Part shown: piece by piece, positions 45,539 to 55,767 of the stretch | Layout of the letters: each line of letters starts with the position of its first letter | Position numbering within the stretch: the first letter of the stretch is position 1 | NCBI RefSeq assembly: GCF_020141465.1 | Contig: NZ_JAHSPD010000001.1 | Coordinates: 1,532,374-1,596,373, forward strand | Length of the DNA: 64,000 nucleotides | Source: Roseovarius carneus | GTDB taxonomy: Bacteria > Pseudomonadota > Alphaproteobacteria > Rhodobacterales > Rhodobacteraceae | Direction of reading: 5' to 3' | Notes under the pieces: model-generated | Told to the model about the DNA's origin: nothing | The model's input: only the letters and a program-made list of their open reading frames with translations | The model's database searches: none | Made by a program: the position numbers and the translations under genes

Positions 45539-46366
45539 TCACGTGAGGGGCCGTGTCAGCCCTGCCACCTCCACGGGTGCGCCTGCACCCTCGCGCGCGG
45601 CCACCATCAGCCGTGACGCAGCACCCATATCCGCGCCTTGGATCACCTCGAAAGGCGCGACCCCGAGGTTTGCATCGCGCAGATAACCGGCAAGTGCGGC
45701 AGCGGCGGCCCCGGTGGCGGGGTCCTCGTAAACGCCGTGCCCGGCAAAGGCGTTGCGGGCATGGATGCGGGTCGTGCTTTCACGCCAAATGAGGTTGATC
45801 GTGACAAGGCCGTGGGTTTGCATGAAGGCCGCACCTGCGTCGAAATCATAGGCCATGGCGCGCAACTCGGCCTCATGGGCCAGGGGCAGAACAAGGTGCT
45901 GGGCACCGCCATTGGTGAGGGCAGGGGGCACCGCCGTGTCAAGATCGCCCGCGCGGGTCCCGAAAAGCGCGCAGGCCTCGGAGAGCATCGCATCCGGCAC
46001 CGTCTGCCACGCTGTGCCGGGGGAGGTCAGCCGCCCGCCTCAAGTGCTACCCTCCTCATAGGCCTCCACTGTGATCTCAGCCGCGTTGAGCGTCAGCGCA
46101 TACGTCCCGCCTCCGTATGCCTGGCCAAGGGCTGCGCCCAAAGCAATCGTCGCGTGGCCGCAAAATGGCACCTCCGCCTCGGGTGCAAAATACCGCGTGC
46201 GAAACGTATCACCCTCACGTGCTGCAAAAACCGTCTCGGAGAACCCGACCTCGGCCGCGATCCGCTGCATCTCGGCAGGAGGTGGCAATGCGGTGCAGAT
46301 CATCACACCCGCCGGATTGCCGCCTGCGCCGTCCATCGCGAAAGCTGCTATTTTCTGAAGGCTCAT
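45539..46366 (-). pseudogene. PhzF-family isomerase gene interrupted by an in-frame TGA
   Basis: From the ATG at 46366 (AGGGAG upstream) the frame reads MSLQKIAAFAMDGAGGNPAG, FRTRYFAPEAEVPFCGHATI and ends EEGST at a TGA at 46042-46040. The same frame continues directly as GGRLTSPGTAWQTVPDAML through the second half (HARNAFAGHGVYEDPATGAA) to a proper stop at 45539. Both halves are PhzF-like and together give about 275 codons, a normal length, so a single stop codon splits an otherwise intact gene. The first part is 46040-46366; an internal ATG at 46000 could start the second. The PhzF substrate is unknown. Confidence 0.8.
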
Positions 46367-46553
46367 GTCCGGTCTCCCTTTTTGATTATTCAAACATGCG
46401 CATCGTATCGGCCCTATACAAACGCCGTTTTGTGATCGCCCGGATCATCATTCCCAATGAGCAGACCCAGTGATGCACGGAAAAGAACGCCGCCACCATT
46501 GATTTTCGCCGCGCAAACCCGCAAAGGAAGACGAAACGCACGAGGGGATAATC

Positions 46554-47345
46554 ATGAGCCGTATCGACGCAAAATTCGCCGAGCTGACCGCCGCCGGGAA
46601 AAAGGCCTTCGTGGCCTATGTCATGGCGGGCGATCCTGATTTCGACACCTCGATGGAGGTCGTGTGCGGGCTGCCGGGCGCGGGCGTGGATATTATCGAA
46701 CTGGGCTTGCCCTTCACCGACCCTATGGCCGATGGTGAGACGATCCAGCTTGCCGGGCAGCGCGCGCTAGCGGCGGGCATGACGCTGGAGCGGACGCTGG
46801 AGATGGCGCGGGAGTTTCGCAAAGGAGATGACACCACGCCGATCGTGCTGATGGGCTATTACAATCCGATCTACAATCGCGGCGTGGACACGTTTCTGAC
46901 CGATGCCAAGGCCGCCGGGATTGATGGCCTGATCGTCGTGGACTTGCCGCCCGAAGAGGATGATGAGCTGTGCATCCCCGCACAGGCGCAGGGCTTGAAT
47001 TTCATCCGTCTGGCAACGCCCACCACAGATAACAAACGCCTGCCCAAAGTGCTGCAAAACACCTCCGGCTTTGTCTATTATGTCTCCATCACCGGCATCA
47101 CCGGGGCGGCGGCGGCAGAGGCGGCGGATGTGGCGCCCGAAGTGGCGCGGATCAAATCGCAGACCGATCTGCCCGTGATTGTGGGCTTTGGCATTCGCAC
47201 GCCCGAAAGCTCCAAGGCAATCGCAGGTGTGGCCGATGGGGCTGTCGTCGGCTCGGCCATCGTGGCCAAGCTGGGGAGCGGCGAGAGCCCGGCGGATGTG
47301 CTGGCCTTCGTGAAATCCCTCGCTGATGGCGCGCACGCGGCCTGA
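46554..47345 (+). CDS. trpA: Tryptophan synthase alpha subunit
   Basis: It cleaves indole-3-glycerol phosphate to indole and glyceraldehyde-3-phosphate, channelling indole to TrpB. The 263-residue TIM barrel has AYVMAGDPD, the catalytic Glu in [33 protein letters not shown], the catalytic Asp region VVDLPPEE, and [15 protein letters not shown] precedes the ATG. trpB is not adjacent in this window, so the gene is separated from its usual partner or the partner lies elsewhere. Confidence 0.96.
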   Translation: MSRIDAKFAELTAAGKKAFVAYVMAGDPDFDTSMEVVCGLPGAGVDIIELGLPFTDPMADGETIQLAGQRALAAGMTLERTLEMAREFRKGDDTTPIVLMGYYNPIYNRGVDTFLTDAKAAGIDGLIVVDLPPEEDDELCIPAQAQGLNFIRLATPTTDNKRLPKVLQNTSGFVYYVSITGITGAAAAEAADVAPEVARIKSQTDLPVIVGFGIRTPESSKAIAGVADGAVVGSAIVAKLGSGESPADVLAFVKSLADGAHAA

Positions 47346-47350
47346 GGCGG

Positions 47351-47806
47351 GTGCTCTACCGCACCCTCGACACGCCCCTTGGCCTCATGCGCCTCAGTGC
47401 GTCTGACGGTGCTATCACCGCCGCTGATTGGACCAATACCCCGGCTGAGGACTGCGCGCCCGAGCTGGAGGAGGCCTGTGCCCAGCTCACGGCCTATTTC
47501 AACGGCACTCTCACCGCGTTTGATCTGCCACTAAGGGTGGATGCCTCGGAGTTTCAGCAAAAAGTGTGCGCCGCAATTGCCGCCATCCCGTTTGGCCAAA
47601 CCCGCACCTATGGTGAGATTGCCGCCGATCTGGGTGCGCCCGCACAGGCTGTTGGCACGGGCTGTGGCGGCAATCCGATCCCGGTGATCATCCCGTGCCA
47701 CCGCGTGCTGGGGGCCAGCTCACTGGGCGGTTTTTCTGCGCACGGCGGGGTGGAAAGCAAGGTCTGGCTCTTGCGCCATGAGGGCGCTGCGGGGCTTTTG
47801 ATCTAA
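47351..47806 (+). CDS. ogt: Methylated-DNA-protein-cysteine methyltransferase
   Basis: A 151-residue suicide repair protein that takes methyl groups from O6-methylguanine. The C-terminal domain has FGQTRTYGEIAADLGAPAQA, the acceptor Cys in IIPCHRVLGA, and GGFSAHGGVESKVWLLRHE. The start is a GTG at 47351, 6 bases after the trpA stop. The stop overlaps that of the convergent phosphatidylcholine synthase by 4 bases. Confidence 0.94.
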   Translation: MLYRTLDTPLGLMRLSASDGAITAADWTNTPAEDCAPELEEACAQLTAYFNGTLTAFDLPLRVDASEFQQKVCAAIAAIPFGQTRTYGEIAADLGAPAQAVGTGCGGNPIPVIIPCHRVLGASSLGGFSAHGGVESKVWLLRHEGAAGLLI

Positions 47807-48504
47807 CGGCTTGCCTTGCGCGCCGGAATCACCTGCTGCGCGATCCCTGCGAGGGTCAGGTAGACGGACGTGGCCACCAGCCCCCAAAGCGCCCAGCTTT
47901 CGGGATGGAAATCCACCCATGCGGCCCATACGGCAAAGAGGGTCCATGCCAGCGCCATGGGTAAGGTCACGCTGCGCCAGCGTTTCGTGCGCACCGGATG
48001 CACGAATTTGAGCGGCAGGAACATCGCCACGGCAAGTGCTGCCACAAGGCTGAGAGAGACCCAGAAATTTGGCTCGGTCGCGAAGATCACGATCACCAGC
48101 ATATTCCACGCCGCGGGAAATCCCATGAAGGATTTGTCAGGCGTTTTCATGCCCTTGTCGGCCATGTAGATGGCGCTGGCAAAGACGATGATGATGATCG
48201 CCACCCATCCTGTCCACCCCGGCAAGAGGCCGGATTTGAAGAGCGCGAAGGCCGGAATGAAGATATAGGTCAGGTAATCCACCATCAGGTCGAGGATCAC
48301 CCCGTCCACGCGGGCCCAGTTTGTCTCGACCCCGTATTTGCGGGCCAGAGGGCCATCCACACCGTCCACGACAAAGGCCACGACGAGCCACAAAAACATC
48401 AGGCTCCACTGTGCATCTGCGGCGGCGAGCATGGCCAGCATCGCAAAAACTGCGCCGCTCGCGGTGAGGAGATGGACCCCGAGGGCCTTGTAGCGTGTTT
48501 TCAT
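47803..48504 (-). CDS. pcs: Phosphatidylcholine synthase
   Basis: It condenses CDP-diacylglycerol with choline to phosphatidylcholine at the inner membrane, a pathway found in alphaproteobacteria. The 233-residue, multi-span protein carries the CDP-alcohol phosphotransferase motif as VVDGVDGPLARKYG followed by VDGVILDLMVDYLTY. AIYMADKGMKTPDKSFMGFP fits Pcs rather than PgsA. The start is ATG at 48504 (MKTRYKALGVHLLTA); an ATG at 48540 is in frame. Confidence 0.92.
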   Translation of the reverse strand: MKTRYKALGVHLLTASGAVFAMLAMLAAADAQWSLMFLWLVVAFVVDGVDGPLARKYGVETNWARVDGVILDLMVDYLTYIFIPAFALFKSGLLPGWTGWVAIIIIVFASAIYMADKGMKTPDKSFMGFPAAWNMLVIVIFATEPNFWVSLSLVAALAVAMFLPLKFVHPVRTKRWRSVTLPMALAWTLFAVWAAWVDFHPESWALWGLVATSVYLTLAGIAQQVIPARKASR

Positions 48505-48540
48505 GGGCTGGTTAGTGCCGCAATTCTCACGCCTGTGCAA

Positions 48541-49455
48541 TCAGGCTTTGGGATGTGCACGCGCGTAAACTTCCATCAGGCGCGCGGTATCCACGCCGGT
48601 ATAGGCCTGCGTGGTCGAAAGCGACGCATGGCCCAATAGCTCCTGAATGGCGCGCAGATCGCCACCTGCATTGAGAAGATGCGTGGCAAAGCTGTGGCGC
48701 ATCGCATGGGGCGTGGCCGTCGCGGGCAGGCCAAGCTGCATCCGCACCGATTGCATCACCTTCTGCACCGCCCGTGGGCTAAGCGCGGCCCCGCGCGCCC
48801 CGTAGAACAGCGGCGTGTCGGGCGCGATGTCATAGGGGCAAAGGCGTGTGTAGGCCTCAACCGCTTGGCGTGCGGCGGACAGGACGGGTACGATCCGCTC
48901 TTTTTCGCCCTTGCCGATGATCCGCAGGCTTGCCCCCATGGGCAGCGCCGCACCGGTCAGCGACAGCGCCTCGGATATCCGCAAGCCGCAGCCGTAAAGC
49001 AGCGTGATCACCGCCTGATCGCGCGCGGCGATCCACGGGGTCAGCGATTGTGCCTCGGCCAGCTCAATCACATCCTTCGCGGCCTTAACGCTCAGGGGGC
49101 GTGGCAGTTTGCTCTGATATTTGGGCGAGCGGGTCGACAGGACCGCCGTGGGCTCAAACCCCTCCCGCTCGGCCAGCCAGCGGTAAAAGCTCTTCACCGC
49201 TGAAAGCTTGCGCGCAAGGCTGCGCGCACCCACATCGCGGCCACGCGCATTGGCCATCCATGCGCGCATGTCGCTGACGCCGATCTGCGCCAGCGGGCCA
49301 AGGCCTTGCGTGCCGCCGTGATGCGCCGTCATGAAGCTGAGAAATTCCGTCACATCCGCCGCATAGGCCGCAATCGTGTGCTCTGACGCACCGCGCAGGG
49401 CGCGCTGCTGATCCAGCCACGTCGAAAGGGCCTCCCGCGCGGCAGGCGCAATCAT
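48541..49455 (-). CDS. xerC: Site-specific tyrosine recombinase XerC
   Basis: It resolves chromosome dimers at dif with XerD. The 304-residue protein has an N-terminal SAM-like domain. The catalytic Arg is in LLYGCGLRISEALSL, the Lys in IIGKGEKERIVPV, the HxxR pair in TPHAMRHSFATHLLNAGG, the His in LGHASLSTTQAYT, and the Tyr at that final YT. Standard length, not phage-like. It overlaps the DUF484 gene upstream by 4 bases, the pairing also seen in enterobacteria. Confidence 0.94.
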   Translation of the reverse strand: MIAPAAREALSTWLDQQRALRGASEHTIAAYAADVTEFLSFMTAHHGGTQGLGPLAQIGVSDMRAWMANARGRDVGARSLARKLSAVKSFYRWLAEREGFEPTAVLSTRSPKYQSKLPRPLSVKAAKDVIELAEAQSLTPWIAARDQAVITLLYGCGLRISEALSLTGAALPMGASLRIIGKGEKERIVPVLSAARQAVEAYTRLCPYDIAPDTPLFYGARGAALSPRAVQKVMQSVRMQLGLPATATPHAMRHSFATHLLNAGGDLRAIQELLGHASLSTTQAYTGVDTARLMEVYARAHPKA

Positions 49456-50156
49456 GACAGCCAGCGGCGCATCGCGCGTTCAAAAACGCCGCCAAAGAAG
49501 GTGAGCAGATCGGTGCCTTGTTGTGGCGTGAACTGGTGCGGGTCTTCCGCCCCCATCACCAGCATGCCGGGCAGGCGGCCATTGCCGAAATCAAGGCGCA
49601 GGCAAGCCTCGGAGCGGATGAAAGACGCGGCCTCACCGTGGAGTTCAGTTTCCTCATGCACCTGGCGGAGTGTGACCTGCCGCTGGGGCGATCCGCGCCC
49701 TTGGGTGATGTATTGCTCGACGAAACCAGGCTCCACCACGCTCAACACGGTGCCAAGCCGCTGAACCGCGGGATCTGCATCGTTTTGCACCGATTCCAGC
49801 ACCAGCCGCATCGAATCAACCCGCAGGATATGCGCCACGTCGCCGCCCAGATCGCGCAGAAAGCCTTCGAATTCGACCGGGTCCAGCATCCGCAAAATTG
49901 CGCGATGCACCTGATTGGTGCCTGCGAGGTTCTCATAGGCGGCGGCGATCACGCTGCGATGCGTGTCCTCCAGCCGGTCCAGCCGGGCCTCCAGCCGGTC
50001 CATCGCGATGCCGCGCAGATCCACGATATTGCCGCCCATCGCGCGCTCATTCGCGGCGATCAATGCGTACATAAGATCTTGATCTTCCAGAATAACATCT
50101 GGCTGCTGGATAATCCGCTCGCGCAGGTTATCCTCCATCTTGGGTTTGCTGCTCAT
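49452..50156 (-). CDS. DUF484 family protein
   Basis: A 234-residue GAF-fold-like protein of the DUF484 family, often encoded just before xerC. RIIQQPDVILEDQDLMYALI and NIVDLRGIAMDRLEARLDRL form the N-terminal helices; LGTVLSVVEPGFVEQYI and CLRLDFGNGRLPGMLVMGAED form the C-terminal part. Function unknown. The ATG overlap with xerC argues for co-expression. Confidence 0.88.
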   Translation of the reverse strand: MSSKPKMEDNLRERIIQQPDVILEDQDLMYALIAANERAMGGNIVDLRGIAMDRLEARLDRLEDTHRSVIAAAYENLAGTNQVHRAILRMLDPVEFEGFLRDLGGDVAHILRVDSMRLVLESVQNDADPAVQRLGTVLSVVEPGFVEQYITQGRGSPQRQVTLRQVHEETELHGEAASFIRSEACLRLDFGNGRLPGMLVMGAEDPHQFTPQQGTDLLTFFGGVFERAMRRWLS

Positions 50157-50290
50157 GCCTGTCTCGTTTTTTGTTTTGTTCTACATAACAGACGGATGCA
50201 GGGAAATCTTTATCTGATTTGGCCGGTCGCGCAAAAAACTTCGGCAAAAGACGGCGCCCAAAGAGCCGCGCGGCTCAAGCTATCTGGTAA

Positions 50291-50413
50291 TCAGGACCTC
50301 AGGTAGGCGTAGTAGATCACCAAGACCACGAAGACGATAACGACCTGAGCCACCATCGCCTTGATGAGAAATTTCGACCGTTTCATGTCCTTGTCGACAT
50401 CGATCTTTTTCAT
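50291..50413 (-). CDS. Small single-span membrane protein
   Basis: A 40-residue protein, MKKIDVDKDMKRSKFLIKAM and then a hydrophobic span (VAQVVIVFVVLVIYYAYL). Its ATG at 50413 is preceded by AAAGGA at 7 bases, a good ribosome site. The charged N-terminus and single helix are typical of small inner-membrane proteins. It follows transaldolase by 80 bases on the same strand. Family and function are unknown. Confidence 0.7.
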   Translation of the reverse strand: MKKIDVDKDMKRSKFLIKAMVAQVVIVFVVLVIYYAYLRS

Positions 50414-50493
50414 GGGGTGTCCTTTGCGCGCGGTTGTGCCGATGCGCCCGGCGACGCGCACTACCGGGCGCATTGTCTGATGGTTGACCCGTC

Positions 50494-51147
50494 TTAAAGG
50501 ATCTTCTGACCCGTCTTGGCCCAATCCTTCATGAACGCGTCAAGCCCCGCATCAGTCAGCGGATGCTCGGCCATCTTCTTGATCACGCCCGGAGGGGCCG
50601 TCATCACGTCTGAGCCGATCATCGCGGCCTGATAGGCGTGATTCACTGTGCGGATAGAGGCGGCGAGGATCTGTGTCTCATAGCCGTAATTGTCATAAAC
50701 CTGCCGGATATCGGAGATCAGCTCCATCCCGTCGAGGTTGATATCATCAAGCCGCCCGATGAAGGGCGATATGAACGTGGCCCCGGCCTTGGCCGCCAAA
50801 AGAGCTTGGTTGGCGGAAAAGCACAAGGTGACGTTCACCATGTTGCCTTCGCCCGACAGAACCTTGCATGCCTTGAGGCCCGCCCATGTCAGCGGCACTT
50901 TCACCGCGATGTTCTCGGCGATCTTGGCCAGCTTGCGGCCCTCTTCGATCATCGCATCGGCCTCAAGGGCCACGACTTCGGCGCTGACGGGGCCATCGAC
51001 CATGCCCACGATCTCTTTTGTCACTTCGATAATGTCGCGGCCTGATTTCATGATCAGTGACGGGTTCGTTGTGACCCCGTCCACCATGCCCAGATCGTTG
51101 AGCTCGGCAATCTGGTCTACTTCGGCTGTATCGACGAAAAATTTCAT
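50494..51147 (-). CDS. tal: Transaldolase, short (fructose-6-phosphate aldolase-like) type
   Basis: A 217-residue class I aldolase of the pentose phosphate pathway. [29 protein letters not shown] and Schiff-base Lys83 in [14 protein letters not shown] are followed by [20 protein letters not shown] and [10 protein letters not shown]. This short family includes both transaldolases and fructose-6-phosphate aldolases, and sequence alone does not settle the activity. It is divergent from priA. Confidence 0.92.
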   Translation of the reverse strand: MKFFVDTAEVDQIAELNDLGMVDGVTTNPSLIMKSGRDIIEVTKEIVGMVDGPVSAEVVALEADAMIEEGRKLAKIAENIAVKVPLTWAGLKACKVLSGEGNMVNVTLCFSANQALLAAKAGATFISPFIGRLDDINLDGMELISDIRQVYDNYGYETQILAASIRTVNHAYQAAMIGSDVMTAPPGVIKKMAEHPLTDAGLDAFMKDWAKTGQKIL

Positions 51148-51239
51148 GGGTGTGTCCCCCTGTCGCGGATTGGCGTTTTGCCTCGTCCGTTTACCCGATA
51201 GAGTGCAGCGCCGAAACCCCTTTCCCCCGGAGCCGCCCT

Positions 51240-53438
51240 TTGACCGCCCAACCGCCAGAATTCTACGACGAGGGGGCGCTGATTGGCGTCCTGACGGCGC
51301 AGCCGCTGGACCGGGTTCTTGATTACAAAGCGCCCGAGGGGGGGGTGGTGTTGGGCGCTTTTGTCGAGGTGCCGCTGGGGCCGCGCAAGGTGGTGGGTGT
51401 CGTCTGGGGGCCGGGGCAGGGGGATTATGACATCTCCAAGGTGCGCCGGATCATCCGGGTGCTGGACGTGGCACCAATGCGCACCGAGATGCGGGAGTTT
51501 CTGACGCGCGCGGGCGAATACACGCTCACACCGCTCTCTATGATGCTGAGGCTCGCCACCCGCGCGCCGGGCTTGGGCGATCCGCCGTCCATGCGCAAGG
51601 TCTACGCGCTGGGTCACCGTGAGCCCTCCCGGATGACCGAGGCCCGCGCCCGCGTGCTTGAGGTTCTGGAGGCGCAGGGCGGGATTTTCACGCTGAAGGA
51701 GCTGAGCGAGCAGGCGGAGGTCACCTCGTCGGTGGTTAAAGGGCTGGTGACGCAAGGTGCTGTCATTGAAGACGACACCCCGCGCGATGTGGCGTTCCCA
51801 AGGCTCGATCCAGCCCGCGCCAGCAAGGAATTGACCGAGGATCAGGCGGGGTGCGCCGAGACATTGCGCGCGGCTTTGCGCAGCGACGCCTATGGAACCA
51901 CCCTTCTGCGCGGCGTCACTGGATCGGGCAAAACCGAGGTGTATCTGGAGGCCGTGGCTGAGGCATTGCGCCTCGGGCGGCAGGCGCTCGTCCTTTTGCC
52001 CGAGATTGCGCTTACGGCGGAGTTTCTCACGCGGGTCGAGGCGCGGTTCGGCGCGCGCCCGGCTGAATGGCATTCCGGCGTGGCCATGACCGAGCGGCGG
52101 CGCACTTGGCGGATGGTCGGGCAGGGCGGTGCGCAGTTGATCGTAGGCGCGCGTTCGGCACTTTTCCTGCCATTTCAGAACCTTGGTCTGATCGTTGTCG
52201 ATGAGGAGCATGATAGCTCCTACAAACAGGAAGAGGGCGTGCTTTATAATGCCCGCGATATGGCGGTGCTGCGTGCGTCGATCTGCGGGGCGCAGGTTGT
52301 GCTGGCCTCGGCCACGCCCTCGCTGGAATCCTGGAGCAATGCGGAGGCCGGGAAATACACCCGCCTTGATCTTGCGGCGCGGTATGGCAAGGCGGTGCTG
52401 CCCGAGATCCGCGCGGTGGACATGCGCGCCGAAACCCTGCCCTCCAGCCGCTGGATTTCGCCCACATTGCAGCGCGCGGTGGAGCAGCGGATCAAGGCGG
52501 GCGAGCAGTCGCTGTTGTTCATCAACAGGCGTGGTTACGCGCCTGTCACGCTCTGCCGGGCCTGTGGGCATCAGATCGGCTGTGATCATTGCGATGCGCG
52601 GATGGTGGAGCACCGCTTCCTCAAGCGCCTGATGTGCCACCAATGCGGCGAGACAAAGCCGATGCCCACCGTCTGCCCTGCCTGTGGCGCGGAAGACAAG
52701 CTCGCCCCCGTCGGCCCGGGGGTTGAGCGGCTGGGCGAGGAGGCGGCCGCCCTCTTCCCCGAGGCGCGGATTGCCACGCTCAGCTCTGATATGTTCGGCT
52801 CCGCCCGTGCGCTCAAGGAGCAGATCAACGAGATCGCCATGGGCGGCGCGGATATCATCATCGGCACACAGCTGGTGGCCAAGGGGCATAACTTCCCGCT
52901 GCTCACGCTGGTGGGGGTGATCGACGCCGATCTGGGCCTGCAAGGCTCTGACCTGCGCGCGGCGGAGCGGACGTTTCAGCTGATGCGGCAGGTGGCGGGG
53001 CGGGCCGGGCGTGCGGACAAGCCCGGCACGGCCCTTTTGCAGACCTTTCAGCCCGAGCATCCGGTGATCCGCGCGATCCTTGCGGGCGATGAAGAAGGCT
53101 TCTGGCGGGCCGAGGCGGATGGCCGCCGCCATGCGGGCGTGCCGCCTTACGGGCGCATGGCGGGGATCATTCTCAGCGCGCCCGATCTGGAGATGGCGTT
53201 TGATCTGGGCAATTGGCTCGCGCGCAATGACGCGCCCCTGCGCCAGATCGGTGCGCAGGTTTTTGGCCCGGCCCCTGCGCCCATCGCGCGGGTGCGGGGC
53301 CGTCACCGGGTCCGCCTTTTGGTTAAAGCCCCCAAAGGCGCGGCCCTGCAACCGGCCATTGCCCGCTGGATCGGGTCCGCGAAAGCGCCAAACGCGCTGA
53401 GGCTGAGTGTTGATATCGACCCGCAGAGTTTTCTCTGA
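51240..53438 (+). CDS. priA: Primosomal protein N' (replication restart helicase PriA)
   Basis: PriA recognises stalled forks and loads the replicative helicase. The 732-residue protein has the N-terminal DNA-binding domain ([20 protein letters not shown]), Walker A in [32 protein letters not shown], and the zinc cluster [13 protein letters not shown] with CHQCGE and [16 protein letters not shown] is the late helicase motif. The start is most likely TTG at 51240, preceded by CGGAG at 7 bases; no ATG fits. It is divergent from tal. Confidence 0.95.
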   Translation: MTAQPPEFYDEGALIGVLTAQPLDRVLDYKAPEGGVVLGAFVEVPLGPRKVVGVVWGPGQGDYDISKVRRIIRVLDVAPMRTEMREFLTRAGEYTLTPLSMMLRLATRAPGLGDPPSMRKVYALGHREPSRMTEARARVLEVLEAQGGIFTLKELSEQAEVTSSVVKGLVTQGAVIEDDTPRDVAFPRLDPARASKELTEDQAGCAETLRAALRSDAYGTTLLRGVTGSGKTEVYLEAVAEALRLGRQALVLLPEIALTAEFLTRVEARFGARPAEWHSGVAMTERRRTWRMVGQGGAQLIVGARSALFLPFQNLGLIVVDEEHDSSYKQEEGVLYNARDMAVLRASICGAQVVLASATPSLESWSNAEAGKYTRLDLAARYGKAVLPEIRAVDMRAETLPSSRWISPTLQRAVEQRIKAGEQSLLFINRRGYAPVTLCRACGHQIGCDHCDARMVEHRFLKRLMCHQCGETKPMPTVCPACGAEDKLAPVGPGVERLGEEAAALFPEARIATLSSDMFGSARALKEQINEIAMGGADIIIGTQLVAKGHNFPLLTLVGVIDADLGLQGSDLRAAERTFQLMRQVAGRAGRADKPGTALLQTFQPEHPVIRAILAGDEEGFWRAEADGRRHAGVPPYGRMAGIILSAPDLEMAFDLGNWLARNDAPLRQIGAQVFGPAPAPIARVRGRHRVRLLVKAPKGAALQPAIARWIGSAKAPNALRLSVDIDPQSFL

Positions 53439-53531
53439 GGCCCGAGGCCACACGCACAAAGCGCGCCCGCCCGGCACAGACGCACGACATCCCCTCTCGC
53501 CAAACGCGAGGCCGAGGCGTAAACCCGAGGC

Positions 53532-54764
53532 ATGACACAATACGTCCCCCTCGCAGAGGCCCGGCACCAGCCGTTTTGGCGTCGCCCCATCGCCCTTCTC
53601 TTTCTCATGGCCTGCGCCATGCCCATCGCGTTTTCCACATGGTCGGCGCTCCTCAATAATTTCGTCATCGAGGCGGCACGCTTTGACGGCTCGGATATCG
53701 GCTGGCTCCATACCGTGCGCGAAATCCCCGGCTTTCTGGCCATTGGCGTCATCGCCATCATCATCTTCGTGCGCGAACAGGTGTTGGCGCTTGTCTCGCT
53801 GATCCTTCTGGGCGTGGCCACGGCGATGACCGCGTGGTTTCCGTCCATGGGCGGCATCTTGATGATCACCATGCTCAGCTCCATCGGCTTTCACTATTAC
53901 GAAACGGTCAACCAATCGCTGCAACTGCAATGGATCGAGAAAGCGCGCGCACCGCAGATGCTGGGCTGGCTGGTCGCCGCAGGCTCAGGCGCCACGCTTC
54001 TGGCCTACGGGCTCATCATGCTTTTGTGGGAGCCGCTGGGCCTCAGCTATAATCTGGTCTACCTTCTCTCGGGCGGGCTTTGCGCGGTGATCGCGCTCAC
54101 AGCCCTCATCGCCTATCCGCAATTCGAGGCTCCGAACCCGCAGATCAAGAAGATGATCCTGCGCCGCCGCTACTGGCTCTATTATGCGCTGCAATTCATG
54201 TCCGGCGCGCGGCGGCAGATCTTCGTGGTCTTTGCGGGCTTCATGATGGTGGAGCGGTTCGGCTATTCGGTGGATGAGATCACCAAGCTGATGCTGGTCA
54301 CGCTCATGGCCAACATGGTGCTGGCCCCGATCCTTGGCCGCATCGTCCACCGCTTCGGCGAGCGGAACGCGATGGCGTTCGAATATATGGGCCTTACATG
54401 CGTCTTCATCCTCTATGGCGGGCTTTACTGGTTCGATTGGGGGCCGATGCTGGCGGCGGCGCTTTATGTGATCAACAACATCTTTTTCGCGCTCGCCCTC
54501 GCGCTAAAGACCTATTTCCAGAAGATCGCATCGCCCGGCGATATCGCCCCCACCGCCGCTGTGGCCTTCACGATCAACCATATCGCGGCGGTCTTTCTGC
54601 CTGCGCTTCTGGGCTATCTCTGGCTCGTCTCGCCGGGGTTGGTCTTCTTTCTGGCCGCTGGCATGGCGGGCATATCGCTGCTATTGGCCCTTTTGATCCC
54701 GCGCCATCCGGAGGCGGGGAATGAAACCATATTCTCGCGCTTTGCGCCCGCCCCGGCGGAGTAA
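53532..54764 (+). CDS. Major facilitator superfamily transporter
   Basis: A 410-residue membrane protein with about 12 hydrophobic spans (ALLFLMACAMPIAFSTW, GFLAIGVIAIIIFV, VLALVSLILLGVATAMTAWF, and so on). HRFGERNAMAFEYMGL is the mid-protein charged loop typical of MFS. Substrate unknown, and it is not closely similar to the other MFS protein in this window. It lies 93 bases past priA and 22 bases before prmA on the same strand. Confidence 0.8.
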   Translation: MTQYVPLAEARHQPFWRRPIALLFLMACAMPIAFSTWSALLNNFVIEAARFDGSDIGWLHTVREIPGFLAIGVIAIIIFVREQVLALVSLILLGVATAMTAWFPSMGGILMITMLSSIGFHYYETVNQSLQLQWIEKARAPQMLGWLVAAGSGATLLAYGLIMLLWEPLGLSYNLVYLLSGGLCAVIALTALIAYPQFEAPNPQIKKMILRRRYWLYYALQFMSGARRQIFVVFAGFMMVERFGYSVDEITKLMLVTLMANMVLAPILGRIVHRFGERNAMAFEYMGLTCVFILYGGLYWFDWGPMLAAALYVINNIFFALALALKTYFQKIASPGDIAPTAAVAFTINHIAAVFLPALLGYLWLVSPGLVFFLAAGMAGISLLLALLIPRHPEAGNETIFSRFAPAPAE

Positions 54765-54786
54765 GCGCCGCCAAAGGCCTGCACCT

Positions 54787-55677
54787 ATGCCCACCTTTAC
54801 CGCTCTGACCACGCTCACCTCCAAATCCTCTGCCGAAGCGCTTGCCGATGCGTTGGAAGCGCTCAACCCTGAGCCCACGGGCATCGGGACGTTTGAGGTG
54901 GAGGATGGCAGCGGCACATGGGAAGTGGGCGGGTATTTTGAGGCTGCCCCCGATATTGCGGGCCTTGCCCTTCTGGCGCAGATCCACGGGGCCAAGCCCT
55001 TTGCGGTCTCCGAGCTACCCGAGACTGATTGGGTCGCCCATGTGAAGCGCGAGCTGACGCCGGTCGAGGCGGGGCGGTTCTTCGTCTATGGCTCCCACGA
55101 TGCGGATAAGGTGCCCGACGATTGTGAGCCGCTGCTTATTGAGGCCGCCATGGCCTTTGGCACCGGGCATCACGGCACGACCCAAGGGTGTTTGCGTGCG
55201 CTCGATCGCTTGGCAGAGGATGGCTTCATTGGCCGGTCGGTCGCTGATATCGGCTGCGGCACCGCCGTTCTGGCCATGGGGGCTGCACGGATCTGGCCCG
55301 GCACCATGCTGGCCAGCGATATTGACGAGGTGGCCGTGGATGTGGCGCGTGCCAATGTCATCGCCAACGGGCTGGAGGGGCGTGTGGAGTGCGTGGAGGC
55401 TGCGGGCTTCGATCATCCGGTGCTGAATGCAGCCGCGCCGTTTGATCTGGTCTTTGCCAATATCCTCAAAGCGCCGCTCATCATGCTCGCGCCCGCCATG
55501 ACCGAGCGACTCAATAAAGGCGGTTTCGTGATTCTATCAGGGATTCTCAACGAGCAGGCCGACGAGGTGCTGGGTGTTTATTGCGCGCTTGGAAACAGTC
55601 TTGTCCATCGCGAGGAGATTGGTGACTGGACCACGCTCACTTTGCGAAAAATTGGCGAAAAACCTTTTAAAAGGTAG
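54787..55677 (+). CDS. prmA: Ribosomal protein L11 methyltransferase
   Basis: It methylates L11 using SAM. The 296-residue protein has the PrmA N-terminal domain and EAAMAFGTGHHGTTQGCLRAL near residue 120. The SAM-binding motif I is VADIGCGTAVLAMGAA, and the catalytic-region motif is DLVFANILKAPLIMLAP. The usual GTGTHxTT wording is here GTGHHGTT. I chose the ATG at 54787 (MPTFTALTTL); an ATG at 54721 lies inside the MFS gene. Confidence 0.93.
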   Translation: MPTFTALTTLTSKSSAEALADALEALNPEPTGIGTFEVEDGSGTWEVGGYFEAAPDIAGLALLAQIHGAKPFAVSELPETDWVAHVKRELTPVEAGRFFVYGSHDADKVPDDCEPLLIEAAMAFGTGHHGTTQGCLRALDRLAEDGFIGRSVADIGCGTAVLAMGAARIWPGTMLASDIDEVAVDVARANVIANGLEGRVECVEAAGFDHPVLNAAAPFDLVFANILKAPLIMLAPAMTERLNKGGFVILSGILNEQADEVLGVYCALGNSLVHREEIGDWTTLTLRKIGEKPFKR

Positions 55678-55767
55678 CATGATTAGGGCGGCTGCCCAGA
55701 AATTGCCACATTTGAAACCTAGTTTGATTTGGTGATCTGGCGGGGGCCGGACAACAGGATGCTGCTA

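Noticed and set aside
46019..46042. The phzF TGA as a selenocysteine codon
   Set aside because: No convincing SECIS-like hairpin follows within the expected distance, and PhzF proteins are not known selenoproteins. A nonsense mutation or error is simpler.
46396..46473. 25-codon ORF (MRIVSALYKRRFVIARIII...) upstream of trpA as a leader peptide
   Set aside because: It has no Trp codons, no ribosome site and no obvious attenuator stem; probably chance.
48541..49455. Tyrosine recombinase as a sign of an integrated element
   Set aside because: Length, motifs and coupling to DUF484 identify it as housekeeping XerC.
51144..53930. A 928-codon open frame antisense to priA and the start of the MFS gene
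   Set aside because: It is the mirror of high-GC coding DNA. The translation is His/Arg/Pro-rich, has no family motif, and overlaps an unmistakable priA.
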